Shown piece after piece: positions 16,129 through 22,237 of a stretch of 48,467 nucleotides of DNA. Numbering within the stretch: the first letter of the stretch is position 1; every line of letters begins with the position of its first letter. The DNA comes from Candidatus Merdinaster equi (GTDB lineage: Bacteria; Bacillota; Clostridia; Lachnospirales; Lachnospiraceae): the NCBI GenBank assembly GCA_018064935.1, contig JAGHUF010000055.1, forward strand, positions 1 through 48,467. Direction: 5' to 3'. Both the position numbers and the translations under genes were made by a program. The notes beneath the pieces are model-generated. The model saw nothing but the letters and a program-made list of their open reading frames with translations, ran no database searches and was not told where the DNA came from.

Positions 16129-18528
16129 ATGATAAGAATCTCAGTCAGAGGGCTGGTTGAATTCCTTATGAGGAGTGGTGACATTGATAATCGCCATGTC
16201 GGAGTAACGGAAAAAGCCATGCAGGAAGGAACAAGAATTCATAAGATGATTCAAAGTGGGATGGGACCCGGCTATGAGGCTGAGGTCCCTCTTTCTCATG
16301 TTGTATGCGTGAATTCCGAAAATGGTGATGAAATATATCTTCAGATAGACGGAAGGGCAGACGGAATTTTTGAGATGGATGACTGTATTTTTATCGATGA
16401 AATTAAGTCTGTATATAGAGATGTGAACAAGATGAAGGAACCGGAAGGCGTTCATCTTGCACAAGCAAAGTGTTATGCATATATTCATGCGCTCCAAATG
16501 GAACTCGGCGAAATAGGTGTCAGAATGACGTATGTATCCACAGAGAATGATAACGTGTGTTATTTTGATGAAAAATACAGTTTTGAAGAGGTATCTGCCT
16601 GGTTTGAAGCACTTATCGACGAATATAAGAAGTGGTTGGAACTTGAGGGGAGTCATAAGAAAGCAAGGAATGAATCTATACAGGGATTGCCATTTCCATA
16701 TCCATATAGAAGCGGACAAAAGGAACTTGTAGAGAACGTTTATAAGACTATTTATCATAGGAGAAAACTGTTCCTTGAGGCACCCACCGGGGTGGGAAAG
16801 ACTCTGGCTACAATTTACCCCTCAGTTATGGCAATTGGAAATGAGATGGGTGAGAAAATATTCTATCTCACGGCAAAAACAATTACCAGAACTGTGGCAA
16901 TGGAAGGATTTCAGATATTAAAAGAGCGAGGACTAGTTTTCAAAACGGTTGTAATCACGGGCAAAGAGAAAATATGCATGTCCAAACCTGAAAATCCGGA
17001 AAATGGGATGCCCTGTAATCCTGAAGAGTGCCCATATGCGAAGGGTCATTTTGATAGGGTTAATGATTGCTTATATGAGCTGTTAACTGAGGAGAAGAGT
17101 ATAGACAGAGAAGTGATCATTAAGTATGCCGAGAAATATCAGGTATGCCCTTTTGAGTTGTCGCTGGATGTATCACTTTTCTGCGATGCCATTATATGTG
17201 ATTACAATTATGTATTTGATCCGCATGTCTATCTCAAGAGATTTTTTGCGGAAGGAACTGGAACAGACGCCATATTCCTGGTCGACGAGGCACATAATCT
17301 CGTGGACAGAGGAAGAGAAATGTACAGCGCAGAGCTGTATAAAGAGGACTTTTTGGATTTGAAGCGTCTGGTCAAAGAAGAACTTCCGGGGATAGCAAAG
17401 CAGCTTGAGGCATGCAATAAGGAATTCCTTTCACTTAAGCGTAAATACCCTGGAACCTCCGTGGATGTACCAGTTGGCTCGTTACAACTGGCTATTGACT
17501 CGCTTAGTAAATCGATTGGAAAGTTTCTAGAGGACAGGAAACTTGCCGAAAAATTCAAGCATTTACGACAGCCAATACTAAATTTCTATTTTGAAATATC
17601 ACATTTCCTAATGATTGGAGATTTGCTTGATGACCATTATGTTGTATATACCAAACATGAGGATGACGGAAGGTTTTTGGTAAAGCTGTTTAATGTTGAC
17701 CCGTCTGAAAATCTGTACGAGTGTATGGCACGAGGAAGGAGTAGTATTTTGTTTTCGGCTACATTTCTTCCGATTCAGTACTATAAGAAGTTGCTTGGAG
17801 GCAGTAACAAGGATTACGAGATATATGCTGATTCTACGTTTGATCCAACAAAGCGAGGATTGTTTATTGGAACAGATGTTACAAGCAAATATACAAGCAG
17901 AAATGAGGCGGAATACAGAAAAATAGCTGCTTATATAATGAATATCGCTTTGGAGAAAAAGGGAAATTACATGGTTTTCTTTCCTTCGCATGCTTTTCTG
18001 AAGAGTGTATATGACATATTTGCAGCCGAAAACAATAAAAACAACGAAGTAAGCTGTCTTATACAGGAAAGTAATATGAAGGAGGAAGAACGCGAAGCGT
18101 TTCTTGCTAAATTCCAGGAAAAAAGAAACGAAGGCGAAGATGAAAAAACGCTGGTTGGTTTTTGTGTTCTGGGAGGTTTATTCTCAGAGGGAATAGATTT
18201 AAAACACGATGAACTCATTGGAGCGATTATTGTGGGAACGGGTATTCCACAGGTTGGAGAAGAAAGAACGATACTAAAAGACTACTTCGATGAGAGAGAG
18301 GGAAATGGCTTTGATTATGCTTACAGGTTCCCGGGGATGAACAAAGTTCTTCAGGCGGCTGGAAGAGTAATACGTACTTCAGATGATATTGGAGTGGTTG
18401 CTTTACTGGATTATCGATTCACTTTACCTGAATATAAGAAGCTGTTCCCTAGGGAGTGGAGCAATTATTCTGAGGTGAACAGAAAGAATATCGGATACAA
18501 TGTGTGCGATTTTTGGGATAGTTTTTAA
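16129..18528 (+). CDS. PD-(D/E)XK nuclease fused to Rad3/DinG-type helicase
   Basis: A 799-residue protein. Residues 1-185 carry a RecB/Cas4-like nuclease motif: QIDGRADGIF, then IDEIKS with Asp90, Glu91 and Lys93. Residues 190-799 are a superfamily 2 XPD/DinG helicase: Walker A APTGVGKT (Lys224), DEAH box VDEAHN (Asp386), motif VI AAGRVIRTSDD, and four cysteines (283, 296, 301, 314) in the place of the XPD iron-sulphur cluster. It probably unwinds and cuts damaged or forked DNA. I chose ATG 16129, with GGAG six bases upstream, over a TTG four codons earlier. No Cas or restriction genes are nearby; the upstream TetR regulator is the only partner in sight. Confidence 0.93.
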   Translation: MIRISVRGLVEFLMRSGDIDNRHVGVTEKAMQEGTRIHKMIQSGMGPGYEAEVPLSHVVCVNSENGDEIYLQIDGRADGIFEMDDCIFIDEIKSVYRDVNKMKEPEGVHLAQAKCYAYIHALQMELGEIGVRMTYVSTENDNVCYFDEKYSFEEVSAWFEALIDEYKKWLELEGSHKKARNESIQGLPFPYPYRSGQKELVENVYKTIYHRRKLFLEAPTGVGKTLATIYPSVMAIGNEMGEKIFYLTAKTITRTVAMEGFQILKERGLVFKTVVITGKEKICMSKPENPENGMPCNPEECPYAKGHFDRVNDCLYELLTEEKSIDREVIIKYAEKYQVCPFELSLDVSLFCDAIICDYNYVFDPHVYLKRFFAEGTGTDAIFLVDEAHNLVDRGREMYSAELYKEDFLDLKRLVKEELPGIAKQLEACNKEFLSLKRKYPGTSVDVPVGSLQLAIDSLSKSIGKFLEDRKLAEKFKHLRQPILNFYFEISHFLMIGDLLDDHYVVYTKHEDDGRFLVKLFNVDPSENLYECMARGRSSILFSATFLPIQYYKKLLGGSNKDYEIYADSTFDPTKRGLFIGTDVTSKYTSRNEAEYRKIAAYIMNIALEKKGNYMVFFPSHAFLKSVYDIFAAENNKNNEVSCLIQESNMKEEEREAFLAKFQEKRNEGEDEKTLVGFCVLGGLFSEGIDLKHDELIGAIIVGTGIPQVGEERTILKDYFDEREGNGFDYAYRFPGMNKVLQAAGRVIRTSDDIGVVALLDYRFTLPEYKKLFPREWSNYSEVNRKNIGYNVCDFWDSF

Positions 18529-18560
18529 CTGAATTGCGAAAATATATAGGCTAAGGAGTG

Positions 18561-18590
18561 TGAGATGTCGCTGTTCGGCATCTCATTTTT
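18561..18590 (+). terminator. Rho-independent terminator of the helicase gene
   Basis: TGAGATGTC / GGCATCTCA stem (9 bp, one G-T wobble), 7-base loop, then TTTTT. Confidence 0.85.
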
Positions 18591-18634
18591 CTTGCATTTT
18601 TTATATACGACACGTCATATGACAAACGTGTCAT

Positions 18635-18655
18635 TGTGGATAAGTGTGTGGAAAC
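18635..18655 (-). other. DnaA-box-like pair
   Basis: TGTGGATAA (18635-18643) is the exact complement of the consensus DnaA box TTATCCACA; TGTGGAAAC (18647-18655) follows in the same orientation 12 bp on, matching 7 of 9. No dnaA, dnaN or rpmH gene is near, so this is not the usual origin layout. One perfect 9-mer in 48 kb is not itself improbable. Confidence 0.35.
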
Positions 18656-18779
18656 TGGGGATTTCTTGAAAAAATGGGCTATTTGTCAACTATGTCGTCA
18701 GTTTTTATGTAATCTGCTTGCAAGAAAAATTGCAAAAAATGGGTAAGCTGGTTGACTAATTTGGTTTAGCGAAAACGAA

Positions 18780-18815
18780 AAACTTTCTGAACTTCAGGAG
18801 AAAGTTTGCTATAAT
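18780..18815 (+). promoter_or_regulatory. Promoter with overlapping inverted repeat (HAAS gene)
   Basis: Extended -10 TGCTATAAT ends at 18815. Immediately upstream, AAACTTTCT (18780-18788) and AGAAAGTTT (18799-18807) form a perfect 9-bp inverted repeat around 10 bases, itself containing CTGAACTTCAG. The repeat covers the -35/spacer, the usual place for a repressor site. Predicted transcription start near 18822. Confidence 0.6.
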
Positions 18816-18905
18816 GTTAGTTGAATATTGACATACAAAATTGCATTGACATAGCATCGCAATTGCGTTGCAATGATATGGCGACAGAAATGAGGATTTT
18901 TATCA

Positions 18906-19550
18906 ATGGCAGCTGAGATGGATAGAATGGGTAAAACAGAATTCCTTGGAAAACTTAGCTATGAGCTTCGTGATCTTCCGGCTAATGAGATAGCTGATGC
19001 GATTGGTTATTACCAGTCATATTTAAATGATGCCGGTCCATTAGGAGAGGCTGATGCGATAGAACATTTAGGGTCACCGGAAATAGTTGCGCAGAGAATT
19101 AGAAAGAATCTGGGAGCACCAGAGAAGATTCAGGGATATGATCCAGCTGATGGCAATATAGAAATGTCGACATCAGAGAGTGCTGGGAAGGCAGAGGATT
19201 TTGGTGGAAGTGGAAACGGAAACGCTGGCGTAGGAAATGCAACCAGCTTTTTCGACAGGAATGATGCTCCGGACCCGGAACCGAGAAAAAATGTCAATCC
19301 ATATTCAAGTAAGAACTATTATGAACAGCATGGGCTACAAAAACCAGTTCACAAGCAGCCCGAGGATACACAGGCAGGCTCTAAACAGCACAAAACGGCC
19401 ACAATCATAGGTATATTAGCTATCGTTCTGGCAATTGCATGGATACCTTTACTGATTCTGCTAATTGTTCTTGGGTTTACATTTGCAGCAATTCCGACAG
19501 CTATTGTAATGATTGTCGGCGCACTTATTCTGTTTGCAAAATCGCGGTAG
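18906..19550 (+). CDS. HAAS (DUF1700) domain membrane protein
   Basis: A 214-residue protein. Residues 8-70 match the HAAS/DUF1700 pattern (KTEFLGKLSYELRDLPANEI, DAIGYYQSYLNDA, AIEHLGSPEIVAQRI). A low-complexity Gly/Asn linker follows, then two membrane helices (about 162-187 and 188-210). Such proteins are normally encoded with a PadR regulator whose activity they are thought to affect; no PadR gene is visible here. ATG 18906 follows TGAGGA. It heads a likely operon with the small gene at 19590 and perhaps the DHH gene, under a promoter that carries an inverted repeat. Confidence 0.85.
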   Translation: MAAEMDRMGKTEFLGKLSYELRDLPANEIADAIGYYQSYLNDAGPLGEADAIEHLGSPEIVAQRIRKNLGAPEKIQGYDPADGNIEMSTSESAGKAEDFGGSGNGNAGVGNATSFFDRNDAPDPEPRKNVNPYSSKNYYEQHGLQKPVHKQPEDTQAGSKQHKTATIIGILAIVLAIAWIPLLILLIVLGFTFAAIPTAIVMIVGALILFAKSR

Positions 19551-19589
19551 GAGACAGGTGTAATAATAATACGGTGGAGAGTAGAGAAA

Positions 19590-19880
19590 ATGGCACTATA
19601 TGGAAATGATGATAAAAAGACAGAAGCTACAAGCGAAGATGTGGATGCAGTTCTGAAAATGCTTGACCATTTCCTCGAGGCAGAGGAAGGGAGACTTAAA
19701 ATTGTGACCTCTGATTCGATGGATCAGGGAGAGACCAAGAAACAGTATCACCTTGGAAGATGCGATGTTGGAAGCCCATGGGCTAAGGGACAGGCCTTCG
19801 ATGTTTTGCCGGACCCCTGTTCGCCGGAAAGTCAGGGGATTGTTGATGTAACAGATTTTATGGGCGACTGCAACATTTAG
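19590..19880 (+). CDS. Unknown 96-residue acidic protein
   Basis: Starts 39 bases after the HAAS gene, with GGTGGAG upstream of ATG 19590. Residues 15-40 form an acidic helix (SEDVDAVLKMLDHFLEAEEG). The C-terminal half holds three cysteines, in GRCDVG, DPCSP and GDCNI. No membrane helix or signal peptide. No family recognised; the cysteine pattern is too irregular to claim a zinc site. Confidence 0.7.
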   Translation: MALYGNDDKKTEATSEDVDAVLKMLDHFLEAEEGRLKIVTSDSMDQGETKKQYHLGRCDVGSPWAKGQAFDVLPDPCSPESQGIVDVTDFMGDCNI

Positions 19881-19887
19881 CGCGCAT

Positions 19888-19954
19888 AATATATTGTATA
19901 CGACACGAATATATTGCATATAATGCGTATACCAATGAATATAACGCATATAAT
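19888..19954 (+). promoter_or_regulatory. AT-rich repeat region with -10 boxes before the DHH gene
   Basis: AATATATTG occurs at 19888 and 19908 (20 bp apart) and GCATATAAT at 19916 and 19946 (30 bp apart), each of the latter containing TATAAT. ATGCGT (19922-19927) and ACGCAT (19944-19949) form an inverted repeat between them. Probably one or two promoters for the gene at 19972; no convincing -35. Confidence 0.4.
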
Positions 19955-19971
19955 AAATGGAGAATTGATTA

Positions 19972-21531
19972 ATGACCTTAAAAGACTTGCTTTGCTACAA
20001 AGATATAGTAATTCAGTGCCATGATAATCCGGATGCAGATGCGCTTGCAAGCGGATTTGCGCTTCATTCCTTTTTTACCAAACACAAAATAAATGCAAAA
20101 TTTATTTATGGCGGAAAGATGGAAATTCGAAAGAGTAACCTTAAGCTTATGGTTGAACAGCTTGAGATCCCTGTTGAATATGTGACCAGTATGGATGAAC
20201 CAGAGTTGCTTGTCACTGTGGATTGCCAGTATGACGGTGGAAATGTGACCCATTTTGATGCGAAAACTGTTGCTGTCATTGATCATCATCAAATAACAGG
20301 TGATCTTCCTGAACTTAGTGTTGTCAGGTCTAATATAGGTTCATGTTCGACTGTGGTATGGGATCTGCTTCGAAACGAAGGCATAGATGTGAATGAGGAT
20401 TCTAACCTTGCCACAGCTCTTTACTACGGCTTGCTTACAGATACAAATAACTTTACTGAATTGTGGCATCCGTTGGATAAAGATATGAGATACATGATTG
20501 ATTATTCAAGAAGACTCATCACAACATTCCGAAATAGCAACCTTACAATGGAGGAGCTTCATATAGCTGGAGAAGCTCTGAAGAAGGCTATTTATCTTGA
20601 TGAGCATTCCTGCGGATATGTCGAGAGTGAGCCATGTGATCCTAATATACTTGGAATTATTAGCGACATGATGCTGGAGGTCGAAGGAGTTAATTGCTGC
20701 CTTGTGTACAGCATTCTCCCTTTTGGCGTGAAAATATCAGTTAGAAGCTGTGTGAAAGAGGTTAAAGCCAGCGAATTTGCTGAATATATTGCAAGCGGCG
20801 TCGGAAATGGCGGCGGTCATCTTGAAAAAGCCGGAGGCTTCCTTGAGAGAAAGCTTTTGGAAAAAGAAGGAATCGCATTTGAAACTACCAGTATCGAGGC
20901 ATTTATGAAGGGAAGACTGAGTAAATATTTCGAGGACACGGAGATAATCTACGCCGGCAAATATGATGGAAACCTTTCGCAATACGGCTTGTATCAGAAA
21001 CTTCCAGTTAAGCTTGGCTATGTGGATAGCTCACTTATAGAGCTCAAAGGTCAGGGACTGGGTAGAGGTGATGCTGAAAATGCCGGTGGTCTGCAGGCAG
21101 GTGGAGCGACAGCGCTACTTAGAACACTGGAAGGTGATATAGACGTGAAGCTTGGAGATGGCGTTTATATCATGCTTGGAATCGGTGGAGAGATTTATCC
21201 TACAAAAAAAGAAAAATTCGAAAGAAATTATGAATGCCTTGATGAACCATACTCATTCCCAGGTGAGTATCCGCCTGTTGTTAAGAATATGGAGGAAGGC
21301 GTCAACGTTGAGATTTTGAAATATGCAAAGAGTTGTGTGTCAAAGGAATGCAGTAGGGTGTATGGCGTTATGCTTGACCACAGGGTGAAGGTGTTCACTT
21401 CATGGGATGAGGAGAAATATTATCTTGGCAAACCGGGTGATTATCTGGTGGCGCGAGAGGAAGATCCAGATGATGTCTATATTATAGCCGGGGACATTTT
21501 TGCAATTACTTATGAAAGTGTCGAGAAATAG
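19972..21531 (+). CDS. DHH-family phosphoesterase with C-terminal extension
   Basis: A 519-residue cytosolic protein. The DHH domain (1-190) has HDNPDADALASG (16-27), VDCQYD for motif II and DHHQ at Asp104; the DHHA1-type domain (about 215-310) has GNGGGHLEKAGGF. This core resembles NrnA-type nano-RNase / pAp phosphatase proteins, which are about 310-330 residues. The extra 200 residues include a glycine-rich segment (LKGQGLGRGDAENAGGLQAG) and a C-terminal domain ending YYLGKPGDYLVAREEDPDDV, reminiscent of PGDYG-type folds. The substrate could be short RNA, pAp or a cyclic dinucleotide product; the sequence alone does not decide. ATG 19972 follows TGGAG. Confidence 0.88.
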   Translation: MTLKDLLCYKDIVIQCHDNPDADALASGFALHSFFTKHKINAKFIYGGKMEIRKSNLKLMVEQLEIPVEYVTSMDEPELLVTVDCQYDGGNVTHFDAKTVAVIDHHQITGDLPELSVVRSNIGSCSTVVWDLLRNEGIDVNEDSNLATALYYGLLTDTNNFTELWHPLDKDMRYMIDYSRRLITTFRNSNLTMEELHIAGEALKKAIYLDEHSCGYVESEPCDPNILGIISDMMLEVEGVNCCLVYSILPFGVKISVRSCVKEVKASEFAEYIASGVGNGGGHLEKAGGFLERKLLEKEGIAFETTSIEAFMKGRLSKYFEDTEIIYAGKYDGNLSQYGLYQKLPVKLGYVDSSLIELKGQGLGRGDAENAGGLQAGGATALLRTLEGDIDVKLGDGVYIMLGIGGEIYPTKKEKFERNYECLDEPYSFPGEYPPVVKNMEEGVNVEILKYAKSCVSKECSRVYGVMLDHRVKVFTSWDEEKYYLGKPGDYLVAREEDPDDVYIIAGDIFAITYESVEK

Positions 21532-21537
21532 CAGTAG

Positions 21538-21669
21538 TGATGTTAGGCTATAATAGTGGAAATGATAGACGATAATATATGTGATGTTAGGCGAAAATAG
21601 CTTAGATGCTAGTTGATAGTATCAGTACTATTAGGCAATAATAGCCGGTTGACATATAATAATACCGAG
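21538..21669 (+). repeat. Three degenerate 44-bp tandem repeats
   Basis: TTAGGC recurs at 21543, 21587 and 21631, exactly 44 bp apart. Units start TGATGTTAGGCTATAATAG, TGATGTTAGGCGAAAATAG and TACTATTAGGCAATAATAG; units 1 and 2 keep agreeing along most of the 44 bases. The array fills the gap between the DHH gene and the promoter at 21649. Confidence 0.7.
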
Positions 21670-21677
21670 AGTAAAAT
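21649..21677 (+). promoter_or_regulatory. Promoter of the 21707 gene
   Basis: TTGACA (21649-21654), 17 bases, TAAAAT (21672-21677). Because transcription would start near 21684, the ATG at 21680 cannot be the start codon of the following gene. Confidence 0.75.
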
Positions 21678-21706
21678 ATATGCAAACCATCGAAAGGAGA
21701 GAGTAT

Positions 21707-22141
21707 ATGCAGATTGGTTCAATCGGAGCTATGAGCTTTAGCCCCTATGTATACAATACGAACTCAATATCGCGGTCAAGTCTTAATAAGATAAATGCTC
21801 TTCCTGAGGATGGAACCAAGAGCCGAATTGATTATACAGGACTTGTTTCAGATGAAGGCAAGGAGAACCTGAACCCCCTTAAGAGAGGAACAAGTTCTAA
21901 TTTTGCTGACATAATTTCATCTCAGATGGCTATGAGCAGTTATCACAAGGCAAATATTATGAGTGATGCAATCGAGCCAAAGGATAAGAGCACTGAGCCT
22001 GAATCAGGAGTCGTCGTGGATGCCGTGGAGAATGAACAGAAGCAGAGTTATCTGAATCAAACGGGCACCGATGACAGCAAGAATCTATATCGTATGAATA
22101 TGGCTCTCAATGCTTACAATATGAGCATGGGAATTGCTTAA
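21707..22141 (+). CDS. Unknown 144-residue soluble protein
   Basis: Start ATG 21707 is fixed by AAAGGAG at 21693-21699 and by the promoter position; an in-frame ATG at 21680 lies at the transcription start. The protein has no signal peptide or membrane helix, is rich in Ser, Asn and Met, and ends in a Met/Asn-rich helix (LYRMNMALNAYNMSMGIA). The tail loosely recalls small flagellar or secreted helical proteins but no motif supports that. It has its own promoter and an excellent terminator, so it is expressed independently. Confidence 0.75.
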   Translation: MQIGSIGAMSFSPYVYNTNSISRSSLNKINALPEDGTKSRIDYTGLVSDEGKENLNPLKRGTSSNFADIISSQMAMSSYHKANIMSDAIEPKDKSTEPESGVVVDAVENEQKQSYLNQTGTDDSKNLYRMNMALNAYNMSMGIA

Positions 22142-22163
22142 CTGATTAAATTTGAGTGTACAG

Positions 22164-22196
22164 CCCTTTGCGGATAACTCCGCAGAGGGTTTTTTT
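22164..22196 (+). terminator. Rho-independent terminator
   Basis: CCCTTTGCGGA / TCCGCAGAGGG stem (11 bp, one wobble), loop TAAC, followed by seven T. Confidence 0.95.
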
Positions 22197-22210
22197 AATT
22201 CACACGAGAC

Positions 22211-22216
22211 TATAAT
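22211..22216 (+). promoter_or_regulatory. -10 box of valS promoter
   Basis: TATAAT 27 bases before the valS start. The -35 position falls in the T-tract of the preceding terminator and is not a good match. The space is too short for a T-box leader, which many Bacillota valS genes have. Confidence 0.4.
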
Positions 22217-22237
22217 GCAAATTGTAGAAGGAGATAA

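Larger units (their letters stand above)
18529..18905. other. Non-coding stretch of 377 bases with several sequence elements
   Basis: It holds the terminator at 18561, an inverted repeat GACACGT / ACGTGTC (18609-18615 and 18626-18632), a DnaA-box-like pair (18635-18655), a promoter with an overlapping inverted repeat (18780-18815), and a 10-bp palindrome CGCAATTGCG before the HAAS gene. No ORF with a ribosome binding site was found. Confidence 0.7.

Noticed and set aside
18604-18614. TATACGACACG shared between the regions before the HAAS gene and the DHH gene (19897)
   Set aside because: Eleven-base repeats are common by chance at this window size, and the context is AT-rich.
22198-22208. 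ATTCACACGAG occurs just after two different terminators (22198 and 41321)
   Set aside because: Only 11 bases, and no conserved structure or gene relation beyond the terminator position; probably chance.
22197-22237. T-box leader for valS
   Set aside because: Only about 40 bases lie between the preceding terminator and the start codon; there is no room for one.
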